Part shown: piece after piece, positions 1-10,532 of the stretch
Layout: each line of letters begins with the position of its first letter
How positions within the stretch are numbered: the first letter of the stretch is position 1
Assembly (NCBI GenBank): GCA_003573635.1
Contig: QUTJ01031517.1
Coordinates: 1-12,417 of the forward strand
Source: Goniomonas avonlea
Lineage: Eukaryota; Cryptophyceae; Goniomonadida; Goniomonadaceae
Reading direction: 5' to 3'
Length of the DNA: 12,417 bases
Program-made: the position numbers and the translations under genes
The notes under the pieces: generated by a model
Told to the model about the DNA's origin: nothing
Database searches by the model: none
What the model saw: the letters and a program-made list of their open reading frames with translations, nothing else

Positions 1-158
1 ACTCTGGTAGCGCGGGCAGGTCTCTTAGTGGGCTCATCGGTCTGGCAGCTGTCCACACAGCATCTAGTCCAAGAGGGCGGAAGTTCGGTACACCCCAGAC
101 ATCCGCAGGAGTCAGACCCATGGAGTTCAGGACTCTGTTTGACCTATCTGGCTGGGAT
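1..158. repeat. Left inverted arm of a repeat element
   Basis: This stretch is, with small indels, the reverse complement of about 1877-2034. Both arms share the outer end ACTCTGGTAGCGCGGGCAGG and the inner end near CTATCTGGCTGGGAT. A short part of the arm also recurs in direct orientation to the right arm at about 1368-1505, inside the first tandem module. The arm starts at the first base of the window, so its true outer boundary and any target-site duplication cannot be seen. It is followed at 166-182 by an (AG)n tract. It could be a terminal inverted repeat of a DNA transposon or one half of a fold-back element. No transposase was found between the arms. Confidence 0.8.
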
Positions 159-239
159 AGAGGCTAGAGAGAGAGAGAGAGATCATTAAAATACCTAGGA
201 ACAGGAGGCTATCGGCATATTTATCGGCAACTCCAACAG

Positions 240-416
240 GACCAACAAGCTCCTCCTCACTCGTCGGAGACAGGAGAAACAAGCTCCTCCTCACTTTGGT
301 ACGATCAAAGAAAGCGAGCGAAACAACCTCCTCCTCACTCTTGTCGCAAACAGGAGAAACAACCGAACCTCCTCCTCACTCTGTGTCAGAGAGAGAATTC
401 AAACCTCCTCCTCAGG
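240..416. repeat. Minisatellite with CTCCTCCTCACT core
   Basis: The 12-base core CTCCTCCTCACT recurs about five times (near 250, 284, 328, 369 and 404; the last is truncated), spaced about 34 to 44 bases apart. A second shared block, ACAGGAGAAACAA, lies between copies near 270 and 350. This is a diverged tandem array with a unit of roughly 40 bases. An 86-codon open frame crosses it (296-556), but it runs on into a TC microsatellite and reads as low-complexity Ser/Leu, so I do not treat it as a gene. Confidence 0.7.
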
Positions 417-450
417 GTCGGACAACAAATCGGTGCGACAGTCGACACAA

Positions 451-481
451 TCTCTCTCTCTCTCTTGCTCAGCAGTTCCTG

Positions 482-524
<43 letters not shown>
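451..524. repeat. (TC)n microsatellites with repeat anchor
   Basis: A (TC)n tract at 451-463 is followed by CTCAGCAGTTCCTGAATCC and then a second, longer (TC)n tract at about 484-523. The CAG(C/G)(A/G)GTTCCTGAA anchor is related to sequence next to the microsatellite-bearing copies at 719-773 and 2171-2212, so this looks like a dispersed repeat whose end is a TC tract, not an isolated microsatellite. Confidence 0.75.
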
Positions 525-526
<2 letters not shown>

Positions 527-534
527 GAGTCAGG

Positions 535-705
535 GGACGTGTGGCCTAGTTGGTAGCGGCCCGCCACATCATGATCCGGTCCTGGGTTCGATTCCCGAAG
601 TCCGCTGTCTTGTCCAAGTCCTTGTTTTCTTTTCTGGGTGGGTGCCAGTGTTGCACTTGGACCAATCCTTGTGGTTGTTGAGAGAGAGAGAGAGAGAGAT
701 TATTA
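535..705 (+). mobile_element. tRNA-like SINE-type unit with GA tail
   Basis: The head at 535-605 has a well-formed RNA polymerase III A box (TGGCCTAGTTGG, 542-553) and a perfect B box (GGTTCGATTCC, 585-595) at the spacing of a normal tRNA gene. The T-arm pairs partly (GGG with CCC around TTCGATT). A GGAC/GTCC pair (535-538 with 600-603) resembles an acceptor stem, and the D-arm keeps a GCC/GGC pairing. The anticodon stem does not pair well, so this is probably not a working tRNA. A tRNA-unrelated body (606-678) follows, then a (GA)n tract at 679-698 and GATTATTATAAT. That order of head, body and simple-repeat tail is the layout of a tRNA-derived SINE. No target-site duplication was identified, and a decayed tRNA gene remains possible. 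Confidence 0.5.
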
Positions 706-718
706 TAATATATATTGT

Positions 719-773
719 TGGCCGCTCCGCGGTTTCCAGGATGCTTGAAATAATTTAAAATCTCTCTCTCTCT
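719..773. repeat. Dispersed repeat copy ending in (TC)n
   Basis: TGGCCGCTCCGCGGTTTCC, then GATGCTTGAA, AATTTAAAAT and a (TC)n tract. It matches the 2171-2212 copy (TGGCCGCTCAGCGGTTCC, ATGGCTTGAATCC and (TC)n) with substitutions and small indels, and more weakly 465-485. The GCCGCT-CAGCGG part is a short palindrome. The function is unknown. Confidence 0.6.
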
Positions 774-1011
774 GGTTGCGGAATCCCGCGGACAGTCCTG
801 TTCACTCTACTCCCGAACCAGTTCTCTTTCACACCCTCAGAGGGATGGAATGGATCAACAATCGCTCACGCCAGGACAGCCCTTCTCCATCGCGCTAGTG
901 ATGTGGCAAAGCCCAGGCTGAGCAGCTGCGATGGACACCACACTCAGAGATATATACTCACGTGGGCGATCTAGTTGTATCTCAAAGACAGAGTGGATGG
1001 CATCCAGATCA

Positions 1012-1505
1012 ATGATGCAGTGATACCCCCGCCGCCCCCAGGACCCTCCCACATATACATGACACGTTCCTTGACTCACTGCCTATGGCTCACGCCTTGA
1101 AAGCTACTGCGGTGATATCCGCCCGAACCCAGTACCGGATGTGACAATCTCTCTGCACCCGCAATATGCAGCCTTGACAAAATGGACCCCCAACTGATGG
1201 CTCTTTGGAATCATCCCCCAAGCGATCACAGACACCCTCCTTAGTAATACCATCCCCTGTTCACAAAAAGCCCGCAATGCGTTTAACAAGGCCCTTGTCT
1301 CCTCCTTTGGGGCCTATGGCAGCGAGTTGATGATGCACTGCGCGAACCCCTAGCCATGATTCTCAGCCTTTATCCCAGCCAGATAGGTCAAACGTAGAGT
1401 CCTGAACTGAGAACTCCATGGGTCTGACTCCTGCGGATGTCTGGGTGTACCAAACTTCCGCCCCGGGCCTCTTGGACTAGATGCTGCTAGACCGATGAGC
1501 CCACT
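1012..1505 (+). repeat. Tandem module A (decayed copy)
   Basis: This is the first of two head-to-tail copies of a ~500-bp module; the second is 1509-2034. Both begin ATGATGCAGTGATACC/TTGATGCAGTGATACC and run through the same blocks, ending near GGACTAGATGCTG and GATGAGCCCAC. Relative to copy B this one has a 2-base length change near 1115 that shifts the frame, a 12-base gap near 1160, a TGA stop at 1195-1197 and a 6-base insertion near 1243 that brings in another stop. Copy A therefore cannot encode the frame still open in B. Confidence 0.8.
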
Positions 1506-1508
1506 ACA

Positions 1509-2034
1509 TTGATGCAGTGATACCCCCGCCGCCCCCCCGACCCTCCCACGATGACATGTTCCTTGACTCACTGCCCATGGCTCACGCCCTGAAAGCCACC
1601 GCGATGATCCACCCTAACCCAGTATCGGATGTGACAGTCTCTCTGCACTCGCAAATTGAGTCGCAATATGCAGCCTTGGCAAAATGGACCCCCAACCGAT
1701 GGCTCTTTGGAATCATCCCCCAAGCGATCACAGACACCCTCCTTACCATCCCCTGTTCACAGAAGGCCCGCAATGCGTTTAACAACTTGAAGGCCTTTGT
1801 CTCCTCCCTTTGGGGCATATGGCAGCGCGAGTTGATGATGCACTGCGCGAACCCCCTAGCCGCGGTTAGCTCAGCCTTTATCCCAGCCAGATAGGTCAAA
1901 CAGAGTCCTGAACTCCATGGGTCTGACTCCTGCAGATGTCTGGGGTGTACCGAACTTCCGCCCTCTTGGACTAGATGCTGCCAGGCCGATGAGCCGGTGA
2001 GCCCACTGGGAGACCTGCCCGCGCTACCAGAGTA
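1509..2034 (+). repeat. Tandem module B, ending in right inverted arm
   Basis: This is the second copy of the ~500-bp module, more intact than A. Its last part, about 1877-2034, is also the right inverted arm that pairs with 1-158; it ends GACCTGCCCGCGCTACCAGA next to an (AC)n tract. The overlap suggests that the module and the arms belong to one element that has been partly duplicated. Which of transposition or unequal exchange made the tandem copy cannot be told from this window. Confidence 0.8.
1517..1894 (+). pseudogene. Open frame in module B, probably a transposable-element protein fragment
   Basis: A 125-codon frame that I do not recognise. It has a Pro-rich start (residues 3-9), then a mixed region with features such as LAKWTPNRWLFG near residues 54-65 and ends in FIPAR. 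No catalytic motif is visible. The reason to list it is comparative: in the aligned stretch from LPMAHALKATA onward, and again at CSQKA, most differences from module A fall at third codon positions and keep the amino acid (for example CCC/CCT, GCC/GCT, ACC/ACT, CAG/CAA, AAG/AAA). That pattern suggests the frame was once under protein-level selection. The start is uncertain and the frame may be the remnant of a longer retroelement or transposon ORF. The 154-codon frame on the opposite strand (1582-2046) is taken as its shadow. Confidence 0.4.
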
Positions 2035-2037
2035 GGA

Positions 2038-2062
2038 CACACACACACACCACCTCTCTCTC

Positions 2063-2122
<60 letters not shown>

Positions 2123-2136
2123 TCTCTTCTCTTCTC
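2038..2136. repeat. (AC)n then (TC)n microsatellite
   Basis: A short (AC)n run (2038-2051) is followed directly by an impure (TC)n run (2053-2136). It lies immediately outside the right inverted arm, so it may mark the insertion site or be part of the element. Confidence 0.9.
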
Positions 2137-2170
2137 TCTTATGCCTTCAGGCAGGCCCTCATGGGGTCTG

Positions 2171-2212
2171 TGGCCGCTCAGCGGTTCCTGAATGGCTTGA
2201 ATCCTCTCTCTG
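2171..2212. repeat. Dispersed repeat copy ending in (TC)n
   Basis: TGGCCGCTCAGCGGTTCCTG, then AATGGCTTGAATCC and TCTCTC. It is the third and cleanest copy of the family seen at 465-485 and 719-773. The GCCGCTCAGCGG core can form a 5-bp hairpin. The stretch from here to the methyltransferase start at 2383 shows no further feature I can name. Confidence 0.6.
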
Positions 2213-2382
2213 AGTTTTCCTGCCTGAGCGCCACAAACACCGATGGGTTTTGGTTAGAAACATATGGGATTTCATTACAATTTACCAATAGTAGATCACT
2301 TGTGGGCTGCTCCACAGCCACAAATTTTCCCTGAGTTTCCCTGATTGAGCTCAGATGGCCCGCTACTTGTTTTATTATTGCA

Positions 2383-3638
2383 ATGGCGCGGACCAGCGCC
2401 ACGCTTGCATTGTGGCTCATCCAACTGGCTTGCAGCTGGGAGGCAAGAGGTGCTGCTGTGACTGTTGCTACTCGAGAACGTTCACTATCAGATATTGTTG
2501 CTTCACTTGAGGCGATGGTGATGGAAGTAGGAAAGCTCCCGAGTGGCGATCTCGTCACTGACCTTGCAAAAACTCGAGAGCGGCCTCTTGAACAGGTATC
2601 ACACCAATCATCGGTCATTGAACCAAATTCTACTGTGGGCACAATGAAGGGTTGCTCGTTGAGATTTCTTTCTTATGAGCCGAGCCCGTGGGAAGCAGAA
2701 TGGAGCCTGAATGTTGATCAATGGTCCCAAGAGGATATATGCAGCAGGATGTTGCAGTCGCATGAACTGCTCCTAGAATATATCAAAGGTGTTGAACGAT
2801 TTCGGAGAGATCCTACCTCGCTTGATTTGCCTGGAAGCTCGGTAAGTCCACGCAAGTCAGTACGTCGCACCGACATCCTCTCCAGGTTTTTTCTTTCTTC
2901 AATTACCGCCTTGATTGTCCGGGTCTTGGTGCCAGCCAAGTCAGAAGAGCCATTGAACCCATTGTGGGGTTTATGCGGCATCCGCTGTCTGAGGCTCAAT
3001 TCCGAGTGCAAGCGTTGCCTTGGCTCGCCACCAAGTTTGGACTCAGCGAAGACTCTCCTTCGCCAACTGTGAGCACAGACCATCTCGTACTTGACTCAGC
3101 GATGGATCCATTGTTTTCAAGTCTCCATTCAGGAACTGCAATGTTGTTTGATGTTGGCTCTGGCAACAGCTACAATTCCAGTCTTCGGTGGTTCGTTGAC
3201 CACTATGAACAACGAGACGTTAAATTTCAGAGAATCTTCGCCTGGGACGCCATGGAGGCAGACTTGCATGCTGTGGCCACAAGTGTTCCGCCGCACATCC
3301 GGTCACGTGTGACGTATTTCCCCACCTTCATTGACCTCACTGAGGACGCAAGAAACCCTTGGTGGGTTTTGCGGCAATCAGTCCAGCCTGATGATTTTGT
3401 TGTCGTGAAAGTGGATTTTGACACCGCCCCGTTGGAGCGAGAGCTGATGGATGCACTCATTGACGACTCTCGCAACCGAGGGCTCGTCGACGAAGTTTAC
3501 TTTGAGCATCATGTCGCAGTGCATCCGTTTCAGTATGGGGCTTGGTCCGACATGGAGCTGACAGACACACTTGCCGATGGGTACCGGCTCATGGACAGGT
3601 TTCGTCGGGCCGGGATTCGATTTCATGCCTGGGTATGA
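2383..3638 (+). CDS. Secretory-pathway FkbM-like methyltransferase (2 exons)
   Basis: Exons 2383-2841 and 2886-3638, with a 44-base GTAAGT...CCAG intron in phase 0, give 403 aa. The start is the first ATG of the open frame and begins a signal peptide or signal anchor: MARTSA, a hydrophobic stretch TLALWLIQLACSW, then EARGA (residues 1-24). Residues 25-230 have no motif I know. Residues 241-247 read FDVGSGN, a SAM-binding motif I. The segment at 322-333, DDFVVVKVDFDT, followed by LVDEVYFEHH, is the pattern of FkbM-like methyltransferase domains in protists and fungi, in which an acidic strand is followed by a Glu/His-rich one. The frame continues across the intron only when it is removed. Substrate unknown; luminal Golgi or secreted action is inferred from the signal peptide. 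It converges on another signal-peptide methyltransferase downstream on the opposite strand. An AATAAA lies 11 bases after the stop. Confidence 0.8.
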
Positions 3639-3648
3639 TTGCGGATGA

Positions 3649-3654
3649 AATAAA
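3649..3654 (+). terminator. Possible polyadenylation signal AATAAA
   Basis: AATAAA lies 11 bases beyond the TGA stop of the upstream methyltransferase. That is close to the stop, but it would fit a compact genome with very short 3' UTRs. No other gene in the window shows an equally clear copy, so it may be chance. Confidence 0.35.
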
Positions 3655-4298
3655 TGTTCAGTTCAGTGCGCAGCGAGCCCCCCGTCAGCGATGCTGGAGG
3701 ACACGATGCCCAATCAGATCTAGGGCTGACAGCGGAGAACTGACAGATAGCTGGCCCGATATCTGCTGGAGACAACAGGTACCAAGTTGGAGGACACTAA
3801 TCTGCAAGTCTAAATCCACTTTGAACGGGTGCCACAGTTTCACAAGTTACACGTGTCTGTCCACGTTGAAAGACGAATGAAAACAAGGCACGCAAAGTTC
3901 GGGTTCAGGCCGTTGAATGGTCAACCTCGGAGTCCCCCCAGTAATCCATTTCTCGACAGAAATCATGAACCGTAGCAATGAAACCAGGCAAGACGAGCTC
4001 TCGAGAGCCGCAGCGATGCGACTGTAGCGAGACAAACGCTTGAGTTCCAGAACAACTTGGTTCGTGGAGCAAAAAAAAAGGAGAGGTCACCTCAGCGATC
4101 AAAGGCTGGCCGGGTGTGTGCTTGCTTGCTTGTGGAAGTACCAGCTGCGAAACATGTACTCCTCCTCGTGGTACGTGACCTGTCGGAAGCGGAGTCAAAA
4201 GGCGCGGACTGGTTCTCCTCTTCCTCTGCCTCGATCCCCGCTCCCTCTCTCTTCTGCGGTTTCACGCAAGCCGATGGGAGAGAACGCAGGCCGATGGC
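3655..4298. other. Convergent intergenic DNA, no gene recognised
   Basis: The stretch lies between the 3' ends of two convergent methyltransferase genes. Short frames occur on both strands, but none has conserved motifs, consistent splice sites or a credible start. A small GCTT tandem (near 4121-4134) and an A9 run (4071-4079) are the only simple features. I see no RNA gene. Confidence 0.6.
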
Positions 4299-4423
<125 letters not shown>

Positions 4424-4666
4424 TATTCAAAGGAACTGCATAGCAGCCACAGATCCGTAGATCTGCCTAGGAGCATAAGAGAAGAGAGAAGAGAGACAGA
4501 GGAGGGAGAGACACAGAGAGAGGAAGGCAGAGAGTGGGAGACAGGTCCCTGAGATAGCGGTCAAAGATGTGAAGAGGCTCAGCAAAAAAAAAACACGCGA
4601 CGCTGGCCAAACTTTCCAAGTTTGAGGTGGACCGTCAACTTACTTCCATCCATCACTCGATATTCT

Positions 4667-5835
4667 TTATGAGACAACCGTAGCAACCTGGCCGCAAGAA
4701 CCACAAACACGTGTGTGTACAGACAGACATGGACACACGCACACGCACACATCCATACCTGCACGTGGTGTCCGTTCCTCCACGCAAATTCGTCAACAGC
4801 AGCCTTGACACCGAACGTCCCTTGGTAATACCCGTCAAGATAATCATGTCCCATCATCAGACCCCAAGGTCGAAGTTTTGGCCACCATGCATCAAGTTCC
4901 GCCTGGACAGATGATTATGTCGCACATTCATTTGACAGCAGTGAAATGAAGCTACTCACCTTCACTTGTGAGTATTCATGGTTTCCATCCAGGTACACGA
5001 AGTCTAAAGACTCGTTCACAACATGGGTTGTCGCCTGGAGAGACACCATTCTCAGAAAAAAGGTTCGTTCGTGAAACTCTTCGAGGAAGTGCTTTGTGGC
5101 ATTGTATCTGAGAGTTTCATTGTCAGTGCCAGTCGCGCTCATCAACAATCGTGAGGCACCTTTCGTCGTGCTGTGTCAAAGTAAGATTGGATGATCCTTG
5201 ATCCCAGTATGCAGGCTGTTCAGCCCAGGGATCAATTAGATATAGTAGGTTTCCTCGCCACGTCCTCAAAATCTGTCGTCATGTGAGTGAGCGATGCCCG
5301 ATGTCCTTTTGGTCTGAATTTGACCGACCTGTGCTGAAAAATGCCCGTGCTTGACTCCCACTTCGGCCCCGTCACCTGTCAGTCCGTGAGCATTCAGATA
5401 TTCTCCTAACTCGTTTCGGTGAGCCATCGCGCGAGGGATGGGGGGCGGCCGTGCTTCAACAAGGAACTCAGTCGTTTGCAGCTTCACAGGTTCGCCCATA
5501 GTCTGTAAATAGGTGGAGAAAACATGCCAGCCCTCCTCCACTTGGATGCTCCAGGCATACCAACAAGGACTAGAATCACCCCAAGCAACTCCATCAAGAA
5601 ATCCTTGACATTTGCAGTCCACGTCCGTGAGCTGTAAATCCTTCGCATAAAGCCGACCGTAGAATGTAGCAAAACCGTCTCTCTCAACAGAATCCAACGG
5701 AACAAACACAGTTTGCCCATCGAACGGCGAGATCATCATTTCTGCTGACGCGCACTTGTCCGTATCATCCCCCCTAATCCCTACGATCCAGGCGAGCGCC
5801 AGCAGGGCCAGCCAGGCGCACCGGTGGCCTCGCAT
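4667..5835 (-). CDS. Secreted class I SAM methyltransferase with N-terminal beta-type domain (5 exons)
   Basis: Exons on the minus strand: 5835-5329, 5272-5160, 5107-4960, 4902-4759 and, tentatively, 4687-4667; introns of 56, 52, 57 and 71 bases are all GT-AG; 310 aa. Residues 1-22 are a clear signal peptide (MRGHRC, then WLALLALAWIVGI, then RG). Residues about 28-135 contain an ISPFDG start and an EGWHVFSTYL strand, like the Ig-like/beta domain that precedes many protist methyltransferases. The Methyltransf_24-type domain follows: GAEVGV (156-161, motif I), LIDPW, DFVYLDGNHEY (about 242-252), and LMMGHDY (271-277). Exons 1 to 4 are well supported because each join restores a family motif. 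The last exon is weak: the fourth intron is TG-rich, its acceptor (CGGCCAG) leaves only VATVVS before a stop, and the unspliced frame also stays open to 4579. Two out-of-frame ATGs (5849, 5839) precede the start. Substrate unknown. Confidence 0.8.
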
Positions 5836-6037
5836 TCATTTCCTCCCATGGGCACCCACCCCCTAGGGGGGTCCAGCTGTCGTCTGATCCCCCAGATCGA
5901 TCCGCTGTCCGCTTGAGCCTCCTCGGACCCCCCTTTGGGCGTTTTTCCGATCCGCCGTTTTGGGGACACGTCATTGAGCGGTCAGTGTCACCTTGGGTCC
6001 TTATCCAAGGCCTCCCAACTCTCTCTTCCAGTTCGCG
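5836..6037. promoter_or_regulatory. Bidirectional promoter region
   Basis: These 202 bases separate the divergent starts of the minus-strand methyltransferase and the plus-strand CDC48 gene, so both promoters and 5' UTRs must fit here unless the UTRs extend further. There is no obvious TATA box. Visible elements are an imperfect palindrome CCCCCTAGGGGG (5861-5872), a GACACGTCA bZIP/CRE-like site (5965-5973), and a pyrimidine-rich AG just before the CDC48 start. Which elements act on which gene is not readable from sequence. Confidence 0.6.
5981..6031 (+). other. Candidate 5'-UTR intron (or trans-splice acceptor) of CDC48
   Basis: GTCAGT at 5981 and CTCTCTTCCAG ending at 6031 enclose exactly 51 bases, which fits the 44-58 base introns of the coding region. 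The AG lies only six bases upstream of the CDC48 ATG. The polypyrimidine tract is the best in the neighbourhood. A leader trans-splice site would look the same on the acceptor side. Neither is proven. Confidence 0.4.
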
Positions 6038-8915
<2,878 letters not shown>

Positions 8916-9067
8916 ATCCGCTGTGTTACAATTGGTTCTTATAACACTCCGGCCGCGGGTGATATTCGTCTTTGAAAAAAAAATACACTTGAAAACTCGT
9001 CAGTTTGAGGTTTGAGGTCGATGTTTTCATTGGTCAGTGTTTTCGCTGTTTTGTCAAACAACGCTCG
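8916..9067. other. Convergent 3' intergenic gap
   Basis: These 152 bases lie between the stop of CDC48 and the stop of the minus-strand membrane-protein gene. An A-rich run (GAAAAAAAAATACA, about 8974-8987) is the only notable element. With such a short gap, the 3' UTRs of the two transcripts may overlap. Confidence 0.6.
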
Positions 9068-10179
9068 TTACTGTTGACACACCGATTGGTAAATCAACGA
9101 AACTGCCAGGGCAATGATTGTCCCGGTCAGGATTGGACGGATGACTGTGAGGAAGATTTGGCGCTTGGCATGATTCGGGGGATACACGGGAGGCAAGTTC
9201 TCCAGCAACAACTTGAAATCCGGAGGTGTGCATGAGGTGTACAAGAGCTCATCAATGCCTGCAGCGCTCACGTGTGAGGAGTGTTGGAAATGGAGTCGGA
9301 AATGGATACGCGCACCGACAATGAAAGTCATCGCAACCATTACCAGGAGCACTTCTTCCTCGCTCTCTGAAGTCGTTCGTCAGATTCTTCCTCTTCCGAC
9401 TAGTGACAATCACCTGATTGAAGAACATACTGGCTTCCAGTGGCCGCGAGAGCCACAGCAATGGCGAACTTGGGGATGAGAATGAAAATAAGGTTGAACA
9501 GCTTGTGTGTCGCTGTCATGCCGGAGTCGTACGTCGTTTTTCCGTTTTGGGTCACCAGGGTGAGGGAGCAGTGGGTGGTCTCAGTCTTGAGATAATACAG
9601 CCACTGGGCGATCTCGAAGGTTTCCAGAATATCTGCCATGACAGCGCAGAGGAACACCATCAGGCCGACGATGAGCAACAGCTCCACATCCAAGCACACA
9701 AAGGACTCCCCTCCTCCACTTTGATTCACTGCGTCGATGAAGTAGATCAAAGATGCTTGCATGAAGAGATTCACCAACAAGATGCACATTGACCACCCGG
9801 TGCCAAACAAAATGAGACCCGCCCTGAACCTAGAATGGTCCTGGCACGGTTGTGAGACTCAGCAACCGAGCAGCATGGCACGAACCTCATCAGCTGCAAG
9901 CGGCGCAAGAATAGCAACAGAGTAAATTGTGTGCGGCAAACAAAATTGGTGATCAGATGCCTCCTCGAAAGGCTGTGTTTTCACAGGTATGTCTTCCGTG
10001 GGCGGGGCGAGTGGCACAGGATGTAGTGGCACAGGATGTGCTTGGTTTCGCACGACCAAAGGCTGTGGTTGCGCAGGGAAACTCTGGGAGCTGAGGTGAA
10101 TGTCGGCTGGGGCAGAATAACCGTTGGGTCCGCTTCGGACCCACGGGGGACCCTGGGTGTACAAGTAATTCTCGGGCAT
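9068..10179 (-). CDS. Multi-pass membrane protein of unrecognised family (3 exons)
   Basis: Exons on the minus strand 10179-9886, 9840-9414 and 9366-9068, with 45- and 47-base GT-AG introns (GTTCGT...GCCAG and GTGATT...TTCAG); 339 aa. The joins are phase-consistent and keep open frames with no stop until TAA. Residues 1-~80 are Pro/Gln-rich and probably cytosolic, with repeated HPVPL-type segments. Hydrophobic segments at about 104-133, 150-170, 212-234, 246-262 and near 316-335 predict four or five membrane spans. Between spans 2 and 3 lies a polar loop with THCSLTLVTQNGKTTYDSG. After span 4, HFRLHFQHSS and a long hydrophilic loop lead to the last span and a short tail ending SVCQQ. There is no upstream in-frame ATG before a stop, so this start is the only one available. 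I do not recognise the family; transport or channel-like function would be speculation. Confidence 0.7.
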
Positions 10180-10532
10180 CGCGGGGCTCGGCGGCTCCAG
10201 TGTGTCGAAACGGCGTCGGGAGAATTCAAGGGCGGATATTTTTTCCTCGCGAGGCTATCGGTATACAGTAATGCAGTGACTAGTCGCAGTATCGCTGTTC
10301 AAATCCAATTGAATTAGATAGTCTATCGTCGGGTTGGGCAGACTCCACCCTCGCAGAGGAGTCTAGAGGAGTCGCTCGCGTCCGAGCCGGTTCCACGATT
10401 TTGTCGAGTTGTTTGGATATGGAATGAAACGGTAAAGTTCATTGACAAAGGTCGCGCTGTTCCCATGCCTCTTCTGGTGTAATTCTCGAGTGAGTGTCAT
10501 GGTAAAAGCTGAATGCGGGGTCCCTGAAGGGT
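10180..10532. other. Intergenic DNA upstream of the membrane-protein gene
   Basis: This holds the likely promoter of the minus-strand membrane-protein gene. The open frames across it lack splice logic and recognisable motifs. A small GAGGAGTCTAGAGGAGTC direct repeat occurs near 10357-10374. No core promoter element is convincing, and the N-terminal half of the esterase fragment that follows is not present here. Confidence 0.5.

Noticed and set aside
240-416. CRISPR array
   Set aside because: Repeat and spacer lengths are irregular, copies are diverged, and the context is eukaryotic.
296-556. 86-codon plus-strand open frame
   Set aside because: It crosses a minisatellite and a TC microsatellite, is low in complexity and has no motif or splice support.
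535-605. Functional tRNA gene
   Set aside because: The A and B boxes are good, but the anticodon stem and most of the acceptor stem do not pair, so a tRNA-derived repeat is more likely.
1582-2046. 154-codon minus-strand open frame
   Set aside because: It lies opposite the plus-strand frame of module B, whose silent differences favour the plus strand, and extends into the inverted arm.
9418-9792. Plus-strand 124-codon open frame
   Set aside because: It is antisense to the membrane-protein exon, whose hydrophobic segments and splice phases are convincing.
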